Source of the DNA: an uncultured Ruminococcus sp.
GTDB lineage: Bacteria; Bacillota; Clostridia; Oscillospirales; Acutalibacteraceae
NCBI GenBank assembly: GCA_902777275.1
Contig: CACYTI010000024.1
Coordinates: 1 to 42,876, forward strand
DNA length: 42,876 nt
Direction of reading: 5' to 3'
Made by a program: the position numbers and the translations under genes. The stretch's first letter is position 1, and every line of letters starts with the position of its first letter. The notes below the pieces were generated by a model. It had not been told where the DNA came from. It ran no database searches and was given only the letters and a program-made list of their open reading frames with translations. Shown here piece after piece: positions 1 through 7,165 of this stretch.

Positions 1-1
1 G

Positions 2-157
2 CGTCTGACTATGGATGTAACGAAATTTGACGTTGAGGACGTTATCACCACCTCCGGCGTAGGCCCCGGACCCGGTCCCGGACCGGGTCCCGACCCCGGT
101 GGAAACGCCCCCGCCTTTAACCCCAATAATCCGTGGGAGATGCCTGCGGGATTCTGA
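2..157 (+). CDS. C-terminal end of a Gly-Pro-rich protein (partial)
   Basis: An open frame enters from the left edge and stops with TGA at 155-157. The visible 51 residues start RLTMDVTKFDVEDVITTSG, run into a Gly-Pro stretch (GPGPGPGPDPGG), and end NPNNPWEMPAGF. A Gly-Pro linker with a short non-conserved end is common at the C-terminus of secreted or surface proteins, but no domain can be recognised in what is visible, so no function is given. A strong rho-independent terminator lies 38 bases downstream, which supports this as the genuine end of a plus-strand transcript. Confidence 0.6.
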   Translation, partial: RLTMDVTKFDVEDVITTSGVGPGPGPGPGPDPGGNAPAFNPNNPWEMPAGF

Positions 158-194
158 TTAATCTTGATTTAGAGTAATCGGTAAAAAAACAACC

Positions 195-241
195 GCGCCG
201 CCGTTTTGAGCGTTATTGCTTGAAACGGCGGCGCTTTTTTT
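195..241 (+). terminator. Rho-independent terminator after the Gly-Pro-rich gene
   Basis: A perfect 12-bp stem (195-206 pairing with 223-234, GCGCCGCCGTTT and its complement) is followed by seven T residues at 235-241. It ends the upstream transcript and insulates the metal-resistance operon that follows. Confidence 0.93.
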
Positions 242-261
242 GACTAATAATAAATTTATCC

Positions 262-324
262 TTGACAGCAGATGAAAAATATGCTATACTCAAATTAATA
301 AATGAACATTTATTCATATGTTCA
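262..324 (+). promoter_or_regulatory. Promoter and ArsR/SmtB-type operator of the metal efflux operon
   Basis: A consensus -35 TTGACA (262-267), a 17-bp spacer and a -10 TATACT (285-290) preceded by an extended TG (282-283) predict a start near 297. Directly downstream, TGAACAT (303-309) and ATGTTCA (318-324) form an inverted repeat, and the left half also reads TGAACA-N2-TATTCA, close to the ArsR/SmtB operator TGAACA-N2-TGTTCA. A repressor bound here would sit on the initial transcribed region, so the operon is probably autorepressed and released by metal. The position and match are seen; the binding is inferred. Confidence 0.85.
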
Positions 325-348
325 AATATATAATTCAGGTGATCGCTT

Positions 349-648
349 ATGAATACACAGGACATACCCGACATTGAATATCTGTTTGAGCTTGCCGACC
401 TGTTCAAGGTGTTCGGAGACTCAACCCGGCTCAGGATAATGGTGCTTATCTCTGACAGAGAGCTTGCAGTCAACGACATAGCCGAGGCTCTGAGCATGGA
501 GCAGAGCACTATCTCACATCAGCTCCGCGTGCTGCGGCAGAACAAGTTAGTACGCGCGCGGCGCGAAGGCAAGCAGATGTACTATTCCCTTGACGACGAC
601 CATGTAAAGAAAATCATCGAAATGGGAATGGATCACATTTTGGAGTGA
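349..648 (+). CDS. ArsR/SmtB-family zinc-responsive repressor
   Basis: This 99-residue protein is a winged-helix metal sensor that would repress its own operon and release DNA on binding metal. The recognition helix region reads MEQSTISHQLRVLRQNKLV (about 49-67), the SxxSHHL-type motif of the family. The C-terminal helix carries D83-x-H85-(x10)-H96-x2-E99, which matches the alpha-5 site of SmtB/CzrA that binds Zn or Co across the dimer. The N-terminal cysteine motif of CadC/ArsR-type lead, cadmium or arsenic sensors (CxC) is absent, so zinc is the likeliest signal. The start is set by AGGTGA six bases upstream. It lies 4 bases before the P-type ATPase gene, whose ribosome binding site overlaps its last codons, so the two are one operon. 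Confidence 0.94.
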   Translation: MNTQDIPDIEYLFELADLFKVFGDSTRLRIMVLISDRELAVNDIAEALSMEQSTISHQLRVLRQNKLVRARREGKQMYYSLDDDHVKKIIEMGMDHILE

Positions 649-652
649 TTTT

Positions 653-2842
653 ATGAAACAGACATATATTCTTGAAAACCTCAACTGCGCCCACTGTGCC
701 TCAAAAATCGAGTCGAAAATCGCGCAGACAGAGGGCTACGGCGAGGTGAGCTTCAATTTTGCCACAAAGCGGCTGCGCTTTGAGAGCGGCAGGGAAAACA
801 CGCTCGAAGAGATACAGGCGATTTGCGACAGCATTGAGGAAGGCGTGCGCGTCAGGGCAGAGGAAAGCTCTCACAGCGGGCACATACATCACGAGCACCA
901 TAAAGAACATGAAGAACACTGTCACAACGGCTGCTGCGGAGAGCATGAGCACGACCACGGACATGAGCACGGCGGGGGAGGCAAGGCGAAAAAGCTTTTC
1001 CTTGCGGTTTCAATCGTTTTAGGTATAGCGGCGGCAGCGGTTCATCTGCTTGCGCGTTGGGAATATAACGATTGGATAGTGCTTTCACTGAGCTTGGCGG
1101 CGACGCTCTGCGCAGGCTACGACGTGTTCCTAAAGGGCATTAAAAACGCGTTCAGGCTGCGCATTGAGGAGACCGTGCTTATCACCATAGCGGTCATAGC
1201 GGCGTTCATACTCGGCGAATATGTCGAGGCGGCGGCGGTAACTGTCCTGTTTTCGGTGGGCGAGTTCATCGAGGACTTGGCGGTCGGAAAAAGCCGCCGC
1301 GACATCGAGAAGCTCAGTCAGATACGCCCCGACACGGCTGTTATACTTGAAAACGGAGCCGAGCGTCAGGTTCCCGCCGAAAGCGTTAAAACAGGCTCGG
1401 TCATTATAATAAAGCCGCATGAGCGTGTTCCGTTGGACGGCGTTGTGCTCAGCGGAGAATCGACGCTCGACACCTCGGCGCTTACGGGCGAGAGCCTGCC
1501 CCGCCGCATCACGAAGGGCGGCGAGGCTCTCAGCGGCTCAATAAACGGCGACGGTTTGCTGACGCTCAAAACGACGGGCGAATTCGGCGACAGCACCGCA
1601 ACGCGTATTCTCCGTATGGTAGAGGACGCGGCGGCGCAAAAGGGCAACCGAGAAAAGCTTATCACGCGCTTTGCGAATATCTATACCCCGGTTGTGGTGT
1701 CGCTCGCGGTGCTTATAGCCGTACTGCCGCCCCTGCTCGGCTTCGGCAGCTTCAGCGAATGGATTTACAGGGCGCTCATCGTGCTCGTTGCAAGCTGTCC
1801 CTGCGCGATAGTCATTTCGGTTCCGCTGTCTTATTATTCGGGGATCGGTGCAGGCTCGCGCATGGGCGTGCTGATAAAGGGCGGAAAATATCTTGAAGCC
1901 CTCGCCAAAGCGGACTGCATGGCGTTTGACAAAACGGGCACTCTCACAACGGGAAAGATACGCGTGAAAAAAGTATACGCTTACAACGGCATGAGCGAGA
2001 ATGAGGTTTTGGAGCTTGCCGCCGCGTGCGAGCAATACTCCTCTCACCCTATCGCTCAGGCGATAAAAGAGAGCGCTCCACAGCAGAATGTCAGGCTCAG
2101 TGACTACCGCGAGATAGCGGGCTGCGGAACCTCGGCTCTTTACAGGGGCAAGACGGTTTCGTGCGGCAACTCAAAGCTTCTCAATGATCCCGTGCCCGGG
2201 GAGCTTGCGGACAAAAATTTGGTATACTTGATTTATGACAGCAAGCTGACGGGAGCGCTTGAAATAGGCGACGCTATACGCCCTGAGGCAAAGGGTGTCC
2301 TGCGCAGTCTTAAAGAGAACGGCGTGAAAAGGCTTCTCATGTTGACAGGCGACACAAAGCGCGGCGCGGAGCAGGTTCGGGACGAGTTAGGCAATATCGA
2401 GTACCGCGCGGAGCTTATGCCGAAGGATAAGCTTGACATAATCGGAGAGCTTCAGGAGAGCGGCGGAACGGTCTGCTTTGTCGGGGACGGCATAAACGAC
2501 GCCCCCGTGCTGAGCCGGAGCGACTGCGGTATCGCGATGGGGCTGGGCGCGGAAGCCGCTATAGAAGCAGCCGACGCGGTGCTTGCGTCGGGAGATCTGT
2601 CCGCCCTGCCGAAAGCCGTGCGCCTCGCGAAAAGAACGATGCGCACCGTCAAGGGAAATATTACCTTTGCCCTCGCGGTAAAGGCGGCTGTGATAGCGCT
2701 CGCGTTCTTTGGGATTGCGCAGATGTGGATGTCTGTTTTAGCCGACACGGGCGTTTGCGTGATCTGCGTGCTCAACGCGGCAAGGCTGCTCAAGCAGCGT
2801 CGTTGCCACGACGGGGCAGGGCGCCTATTAAAAAATCGCTAA
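653..2842 (+). CDS. zntA: P1B-type Zn2+/Cd2+/Pb2+-exporting ATPase with His-rich region
   Basis: A 729-residue P-type ATPase that would pump zinc or cadmium out across the cytoplasmic membrane. An N-terminal heavy-metal domain carries NLNCAHCAS (C12, C15). It is followed by a strongly His-rich segment (about 73-106, many H plus a CC pair) that could bind or sense metal. Then come membrane helices, the actuator motif TGES (278-281), the metal-transport motif CPC (382-384), the phosphorylation motif DKTGTLT (426-432), an SSHPIAQAI motif in the nucleotide-binding domain, and GDGINDAP near residue 612. CPC together with the ArsR/SmtB-type regulator and the His-rich stretch favours Zn/Cd over copper. 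Length is normal for ZntA/CadA. Translation is probably coupled to the upstream repressor gene (GGAG at 642-645). Confidence 0.95.
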   Translation: MKQTYILENLNCAHCASKIESKIAQTEGYGEVSFNFATKRLRFESGRENTLEEIQAICDSIEEGVRVRAEESSHSGHIHHEHHKEHEEHCHNGCCGEHEHDHGHEHGGGGKAKKLFLAVSIVLGIAAAAVHLLARWEYNDWIVLSLSLAATLCAGYDVFLKGIKNAFRLRIEETVLITIAVIAAFILGEYVEAAAVTVLFSVGEFIEDLAVGKSRRDIEKLSQIRPDTAVILENGAERQVPAESVKTGSVIIIKPHERVPLDGVVLSGESTLDTSALTGESLPRRITKGGEALSGSINGDGLLTLKTTGEFGDSTATRILRMVEDAAAQKGNREKLITRFANIYTPVVVSLAVLIAVLPPLLGFGSFSEWIYRALIVLVASCPCAIVISVPLSYYSGIGAGSRMGVLIKGGKYLEALAKADCMAFDKTGTLTTGKIRVKKVYAYNGMSENEVLELAAACEQYSSHPIAQAIKESAPQQNVRLSDYREIAGCGTSALYRGKTVSCGNSKLLNDPVPGELADKNLVYLIYDSKLTGALEIGDAIRPEAKGVLRSLKENGVKRLLMLTGDTKRGAEQVRDELGNIEYRAELMPKDKLDIIGELQESGGTVCFVGDGINDAPVLSRSDCGIAMGLGAEAAIEAADAVLASGDLSALPKAVRLAKRTMRTVKGNITFALAVKAAVIALAFFGIAQMWMSVLADTGVCVICVLNAARLLKQRRCHDGAGRLLKNR

Positions 2843-2849
2843 AAAGAAA

Positions 2850-2900
2850 ACCTTCCTTCAACGGCGCGGTCTAACGCGGGTGTTGGAGGAAGGTTTTTTT
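2850..2900 (+). terminator. Rho-independent terminator of the metal efflux operon
   Basis: Stem 2850-2862 pairs with 2882-2894 (ACCTTCCTTCAAC with its complement, one wobble) and is followed by a T run to 2900. It lies 8 bases past the ATPase stop codon. Confidence 0.92.
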
Positions 2901-2966
2901 AATTGTCATCAGCATATAAAACTGTTATTTTCCGCAAAACGAAACGTTATCATAATTTAGAATCCG

Positions 2967-3458
2967 TTAATCATCAGGCGTATAAATAGTAGGATTACTT
3001 GTCCCGAACACTAAATAATTATCAGAAACATAAAAATTCTCTTTTGTTAACGGCACTACACCTTTAGCTAAGTCGCTTTCATCAACACTAACATATTTAA
3101 TTTCAAGTGTTTCATAATCTGAGTATAATCCCATACTGGCATAATGTTCAAAGTAAAGATTCCCGTTCCTAACAGCCCATGTACTTCTTCCATTGCCTGC
3201 TAACTGTTTTCCGATTGGTTTTTCTTCCCACCTTCCGTTATCGTAAAAAACAAGAACATAACTTCTGCTCTTCCAATGATGAGCTGTCAACATATTTTTA
3301 ATACTTTCATCACTGACAGTCTCAGCAGTATCATTACTGACATTATCAATAGTATCATTACTGACAGTCTCATCCGTTTTACCACTTCCACAGGATGACA
3401 TGGAAAACGTGCCAATTAAACCGCAAAAAATCAAAACCCAAGCTGTAATTTTCTTCAT
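2967..3458 (-). CDS. Small secreted lipoprotein of unknown function
   Basis: A 163-residue protein not assigned to any family. Residues 1-22 form a lipoprotein signal peptide (KK, hydrophobic core, then MSSC at the lipobox) with cysteine about position 23, so the mature protein should be anchored on the outer face of the membrane. A short acidic Ser/Asn/Thr linker follows, with the repeating pattern VSNDT (about 33-52). The remaining roughly 110 residues are rich in aromatic residues and strand-like segments (YVLVFYDNGRWEEKPIG, TWAVRNGNLYFEHY), which would suit a compact beta domain. The start is fixed by GGAGGA upstream (reverse of 3466-3473). A minus-strand terminator and a candidate structured RNA lie immediately upstream, which may govern its expression or be a separate RNA gene. 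Confidence 0.82.
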   Translation of the reverse strand: MKKITAWVLIFCGLIGTFSMSSCGSGKTDETVSNDTIDNVSNDTAETVSDESIKNMLTAHHWKSRSYVLVFYDNGRWEEKPIGKQLAGNGRSTWAVRNGNLYFEHYASMGLYSDYETLEIKYVSVDESDLAKGVVPLTKENFYVSDNYLVFGTSNPTIYTPDD

Positions 3459-3482
3459 GTTATTTCCTCCTTAACATTTTGA

Positions 3483-3692
3483 TAAAATAAAAAGCGCACG
3501 ACCCGAAAGCCGTACGCCAAAAACACAAAGCTCCGAATCGTCGCCAAACAATTACAAGTTATCCGCATTTTGAATTCACAGGGATAGTTGAACAAGAGCA
3601 TAGTGTTTTTATCAGAAAATAAAAACACTATCCCACACATGAATTCAAAACATAAAGGTGTATGAATAACGTATTAACTTGTAATTGTTGGC
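3483..3692 (-). ncRNA. Candidate structured small RNA (or regulatory leader) with own promoter and terminator
   Basis: On the minus strand a predicted transcript starting at 3692 (GCCAAC...) folds on itself. Its first 18 bases (3692-3675) pair with 3561-3543 with one bulged base. Inside, 3650-3640 pairs with 3578-3568 (11 bp). A terminal 13-bp stem joins 3631-3619 to 3612-3600 with a 6-base loop. An alternative pairing joins 3634-3627 with 3588-3581 and competes with the terminal stem. A terminator hairpin (3517-3509 with 3502-3494) gains two G-U pairs only when read on the minus strand and is followed by TTTTTATTTT. The end-to-end closing stem recalls 6S-like folds, but I cannot assign a family. 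Because the lipoprotein start codon is 25 bases further on, a riboswitch or attenuator leader is equally possible. Confidence 0.55.
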
Positions 3693-3698
3693 TCTTTT

Positions 3699-3727
3699 AT
3701 CATATCACATTATGAGCGTTTTCGCAA
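3699..3727 (-). promoter_or_regulatory. Promoter of the candidate structured RNA
   Basis: Read on the minus strand: -35 TTGCGA (3727-3722), 17-bp spacer, extended -10 TGaTATGAT with the hexamer at 3704-3699. The predicted start, 3692, coincides with the first base of the RNA closing stem. Confidence 0.6.
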
Positions 3728-3765
3728 GCCAAATTTTTTATTCCGTTTTTGTGAGTTTTGCACAT

Positions 3766-3806
3766 ACGAAAATCCCCCTGTTTTCATTTCAATAAACAAG
3801 GGGATT
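3766..3806 (-). terminator. Terminator of fbp
   Basis: On the minus strand AATCCCCTTGTTT (3806-3794) pairs with AAAACAGGGGGATT (3784-3771) and is followed by a short TTTT run. It lies 18 bases past the fbp stop codon. Confidence 0.75.
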
Positions 3807-3823
3807 AGATATTATATTTCGGA

Positions 3824-5746
3824 TCATTCAACCGGAGAAGCGTTTGAATTCGGTACGATCACTCCCCGGCGGTATAAATCGAGCAGCAGGCACAGGTCGG
3901 CTATTTCGTTTTGTATCAGCTCGCCCGTATCGGTCGCAAAGACCATAACGCGGCGCTGTTCGGTTTCGACTATCTCGGAGCTTGAATGTATGTCGCGGTT
4001 CTCGCCGATCGCCTTTTCGATGGTTTCAAACGGGCGGTGCGCCTTTAGCCGCAGTCCGTGAGAGTTGAAAATGAGCGTGTAGCCCGCTATTCCCGTTGTG
4101 GCGTGGTAGTTTCTGCAAAAGCCGCCGTCTATCACAAGCAGCTTGCCGTCGGCGCGTATGGGCAGCTCGCCCTTGACGGTGCGCACGGGGGTGTGGCCGT
4201 TTATGATGTGCGACATCGGGGAGTCAAGCCCGAATTCAGACAAAATCGCGTTGCAGATATCCTTTTCATAATAATAGCGGTAGTATGAGTTTTTGTTCTC
4301 GTGCCACGCGCGGCGGTCCGCTATGTAGGCACGCTCGAACGACTTTGTCTTTCTTCCGCAGAGCGGTGAGCTTTCGCCGCAGTGCAGGAACCACATGAAG
4401 TCAAGCTCACGGCGGTCTTTTTCCTTTTTGAAGAATGCGCCGCGCGCCCTTGATTCAGCCATATCAAACAGCGCCCTGCCGCTCCACAGCCCGCCGAACA
4501 AGTCTATTTGCTCAAAGCCGCCGTCCTCGTTCAACGGCACACAGCCGTGATAAAGGAGATTGCCGTTGTATATGCGGTACATTCCGCCGTTGTCGTACAA
4601 AAATGCGATGTGCTCTTTTAGCTTGCCGCTGCCTGTAAACGACTCGGTAAGCTCTTCAATAACTTCCTTTTCGCCGTCGGATAGCTTGTAGGGGTCATCT
4701 CTGTCAATGGTGGGGAAATCGTTTTCGGTGAGAGGATAAACCACGCCGTCAAGCTCGATCGTATTATCGTCAAAATTGACCCGGTGAAGCAGCAGGCGGT
4801 CGTCCATGTTGAAGTCGGGATTGCGCTTTATAAGCTGACCCTCCAACTTGAACCGCATAACGGTGATCGCCGCGAGAGCCGCCTTCATGGGGGCGCGATC
4901 GGGATAGAGCTTTTCCGCAAAAAGAATGAGCGGACGCAGGCTTACGCCGTAGCCGCTTTCAAGCGTGTGAACGGCGTTGTAGTGCAGGCAGTTCCGCACA
5001 ACTCCCGCCGCGCAGACCTCGCTGCCGCAGGCGGCTCCCATCCATAGAATGTCGTGGTTGCCCCATTCGATATCGAGGGAGTGATAGCCGAGAAGCAGAT
5101 CCATGATTTTTTCGGCTCCTGCTCCCCTGTCGAAAATATCTCCGACAATGTGCAGACGGTCAACCGCGAGGCGCTTTATAAGCTGAGCCAGCGCGAGCAC
5201 AAAATCGTCCGCGTCAATGCTGATTATCGTGTCTAAAATAACGTTGTGATAGTGGACCTGATTGTTGTCCTCGTCCTTTTGAGCGTGAAGAAGCTCGTCG
5301 ATTATATAGGCGTAGTCCTCGGGCATGGCTTTTCTCGCCTTTGAACGCGTGTATTTGGAGGAAAGCACGCGGGCGACCTCAAGCATACGTTCAAGCGTTG
5401 CGCGGTACCACTCTTCGCTAAGCTCACGCTCGCGCTTCAAAAGCCTCAGCTTTTCGGCGGGATAATAGATCAGGGTGCAAAGCTCCTTTATCTCGTCGTG
5501 GCTCAAAGTATCCGCAAAGCAGATCTCCACCTTTTCGCGCACTACGCCCGAGCAGTTGTTCAAAATATGATAAAAAGCCTCGTATTCGCCGTGCAAATCG
5601 CTCATAAAGTGCTCGGTGCCCTTTGGCAGATTCAAAATGGCGTTCAGGTTGATTATCTCGCGCGTCAGGGCGCGCTCCGAGGGATACTTCTCCGAAAGCA
5701 GCCTCATATAGCGTATCATTTCGTCACTTATGTTCATTCCGTTCAT
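3824..5746 (-). CDS. fbp: Class III fructose-1,6-bisphosphatase
   Basis: A 640-residue gluconeogenic enzyme that hydrolyses fructose 1,6-bisphosphate to fructose 6-phosphate in the cytoplasm. It belongs to the Firmicutes-type class III family (YydE/Fbp; the B. subtilis enzyme is about 670 residues), built on a metallophosphoesterase fold unrelated to the E. coli enzyme. Metal-site motifs are visible: DLHGE (50-54), GDIFDRG (near 209), WGNHD (near 230) and NGHTPV (near 517). The start was chosen at 5746 because GGGAGG lies 7 bases upstream; a second ATG three codons in is possible. It is a single-gene unit with its own promoter and terminator. With ppdK at the far end of the window, the organism appears equipped for reversible glycolysis. 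Confidence 0.96.
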   Translation of the reverse strand: MNGMNISDEMIRYMRLLSEKYPSERALTREIINLNAILNLPKGTEHFMSDLHGEYEAFYHILNNCSGVVREKVEICFADTLSHDEIKELCTLIYYPAEKLRLLKRERELSEEWYRATLERMLEVARVLSSKYTRSKARKAMPEDYAYIIDELLHAQKDEDNNQVHYHNVILDTIISIDADDFVLALAQLIKRLAVDRLHIVGDIFDRGAGAEKIMDLLLGYHSLDIEWGNHDILWMGAACGSEVCAAGVVRNCLHYNAVHTLESGYGVSLRPLILFAEKLYPDRAPMKAALAAITVMRFKLEGQLIKRNPDFNMDDRLLLHRVNFDDNTIELDGVVYPLTENDFPTIDRDDPYKLSDGEKEVIEELTESFTGSGKLKEHIAFLYDNGGMYRIYNGNLLYHGCVPLNEDGGFEQIDLFGGLWSGRALFDMAESRARGAFFKKEKDRRELDFMWFLHCGESSPLCGRKTKSFERAYIADRRAWHENKNSYYRYYYEKDICNAILSEFGLDSPMSHIINGHTPVRTVKGELPIRADGKLLVIDGGFCRNYHATTGIAGYTLIFNSHGLRLKAHRPFETIEKAIGENRDIHSSSEIVETEQRRVMVFATDTGELIQNEIADLCLLLDLYRRGVIVPNSNASPVE

Positions 5747-5776
5747 AACACAGCCTCCCGTCGTTATTATATATAT

Positions 5777-5805
5777 ATTTTAACAAATATATAATAATTT
5801 GTAAA
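5777..5805 (-). promoter_or_regulatory. Promoter of fbp
   Basis: Minus strand: -35 TTTACA (5805-5800), 17-bp spacer, -10 TAAAAT (5782-5777), about 30 bases before the fbp start codon. The flanks are very AT-rich. Confidence 0.65.
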
Positions 5806-5818
5806 TAGTTTTGCGCCC

Positions 5819-5886
5819 TGAAGCTGCACCCATTCCCGCCTTCGGAGGCATTCATTTTCCGAAATGTTCATCAACGGCGGGAGAGA
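5819..5886. repeat. Copy A of a dispersed hairpin repeat
   Basis: The segment GAAGCTGCACCCAT.CCCGCCTT..GGAGGC.TTCATTTTCCGAAA.GTTCATCAACGGCGGG (paraphrased with gaps) recurs three more times at 8051-8291. CCCGCC (5835-5840) and GGCGGG (5876-5881) can pair to close a stem-loop. The leading 7-bp palindrome found in the other copies is degraded here. It sits between the terminator of the zinc-ribbon gene and the fbp promoter and encodes nothing convincing. Confidence 0.75.
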
Positions 5887-5896
5887 AAAGTTCCCA

Positions 5897-5933
5897 ATAA
5901 AAAAACACCGTCCGGCAATTGCTGAACGGTGTT
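5897..5933 (-). terminator. Terminator of the first zinc-ribbon gene
   Basis: On the minus strand AACACCGT (5933-5926) pairs with ACGGTGTT (5911-5904), extended by partial pairing inside. A run of seven T follows (complement of 5899-5905). Confidence 0.85.
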
Positions 5934-5953
5934 GATGTTTTAAGTTTTGTAAT

Positions 5954-7078
5954 TTAGCTTATGACCTTATTGTAGATGATCTCGTGATTATTGTCCACTG
6001 CCGCAACAACCATTACCATATTGCTGACGCCGCATTCGGTTCTTGCCTGAGAAAGAGAGGAGCCCATGTTTGAATAATACTGCTCCATATACTGCCTTAC
6101 ACTTTCCCTTTTGGTGCTGTCGAGCGGTACGGTTATGTTAATCTCAATAACAAACGCATTGCCCTTTGCGTAGACCTTTGCGTTGCCGTTTCCGTTGAAC
6201 TCACTGTTCAACTGCTGTTCATACGCGCTTACGTTCTGGCTGGTCATGTAATCATTGAGCTTTTTCTCTGCCTCGCTGTCATTTGTATTAATGGCGTTAT
6301 CTTCGGCTAAAACAACTCCGGTCGTCGCGCTGACGATTTGGTGGGAGTTGGCTGCACAGCCTTTTACGCCGAAAACAATACCCAACACAATGCCCGTTAC
6401 CACAAGCACGGCGGCAATAACGATTATTAATATCTTGGGATTAAAGCCCTTTTTCTGAGTCGTCGTCATTGTGTCGTAGCCGTAGCCGCTGTATTCGGGC
6501 TGAGAGCTTGCGTATTGCGACGGCTGCTGATACTGCTGATACTGCTGTGAAAAGTCATGATGCGACTGTGCGGGACCGTACTGTGCCGGCTGCTGATAGC
6601 TTTGGTTTCCGGGCTGCTGCCACGGTGAGGGCTGCCGAGGCTCCTGAGAAACCGGCTGTTCGGGCTGCTGCCACGGCGAGGGCTGCCGAGGCTCCTGAGA
6701 AACCGGCTGTTCGGGCTGCTGCCACGGCGAGGGCTGCTGAGGCTCCTGAGAAACCGGCTGTTCGGGCTGCTGAGGCTCCTGAGGAACCGGTTGTCCGGGC
6801 TGCTGCCACGGCGAGGGTTGCTGAGGCTCCTGAGGAACCGGTTGTTCGGGCTGCTGCCACGGCGAGGGTTGCTGAGACTCCTGAGGAACCGGTTGTTCGG
6901 GCTGCTGCCACGGCGACTGCTGCCACGGCTCCTGAGAAATCGGCTGTTCGGGAATATCGTAAGGATCTGCCGCTACGGTTTTATCGACATCCATTTCGGC
7001 TGCTCCGATTTTCGCTCCGCAAACCTCGCAGAACTTTTGGTTAGGCTGCAAAGGACTGAAGCATTTGGGACAATTCAT
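5954..7078 (-). CDS. Zinc-ribbon single-pass membrane protein with Pro/Gln/Trp repeats
   Basis: A 374-residue protein of unknown function. Residues 1-22 form a zinc ribbon with C3-P-K-C6 and C17-E-V-C20. Residues 44-156 are a low-complexity tract of about 17-residue repeats of the type QQPSPWQQPEQPVSQEP, followed by a Gln/Tyr-rich stretch to about 205. One hydrophobic helix (about 214-236) then leads to an approximately 135-residue C-terminal domain ending VSNMVMVVAAVDNNHEIIYN. The N-terminal zinc ribbon must be cytoplasmic, so the C-terminal domain should face outward. That domain resembles the end of the next gene and DUF4854-type extracellular domains; this is a recollection of the family, not a search result. 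The start is set by AGGAGGT six bases upstream. Possible roles include envelope sensing or scaffolding, but none is shown. Confidence 0.85.
   Translation of the reverse strand: MNCPKCFSPLQPNQKFCEVCGAKIGAAEMDVDKTVAADPYDIPEQPISQEPWQQSPWQQPEQPVPQESQQPSPWQQPEQPVPQEPQQPSPWQQPGQPVPQEPQQPEQPVSQEPQQPSPWQQPEQPVSQEPRQPSPWQQPEQPVSQEPRQPSPWQQPGNQSYQQPAQYGPAQSHHDFSQQYQQYQQPSQYASSQPEYSGYGYDTMTTTQKKGFNPKILIIVIAAVLVVTGIVLGIVFGVKGCAANSHQIVSATTGVVLAEDNAINTNDSEAEKKLNDYMTSQNVSAYEQQLNSEFNGNGNAKVYAKGNAFVIEINITVPLDSTKRESVRQYMEQYYSNMGSSLSQARTECGVSNMVMVVAAVDNNHEIIYNKVIS
6611..6949. repeat. In-frame 51-bp tandem repeats inside the zinc-ribbon gene
   Basis: About six units of a roughly 51-bp repeat, one of them shortened, code for the QQPSPWQQPEQPVSQEP-type motif. 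Adjacent units differ by single bases (CGAGG versus TGAGG, AGAAA versus AGGAA), so the tract grew by duplication and probably varies in copy number between strains without breaking the frame. Confidence 0.85.
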
Positions 7079-7165
7079 TTTTTACCTCCTAAATAAAATT
7101 ATTCAGACAATTCAGACGAAAAGAATTGTACTGTTAAATATTTGATCAAATCAACGTTCCCTTAT

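Noticed and set aside
3455-3640. 61-codon minus-strand frame upstream of the lipoprotein
   Set aside because: It runs through the RNA stems and terminator, has no ribosome binding site and no protein-like composition.
6469-7044. Plus-strand Ala/Arg-rich 191-codon frame opposite the zinc-ribbon gene
   Set aside because: It is a shadow of the 51-bp repeats on the other strand; the real gene has the ribosome site and domain structure.
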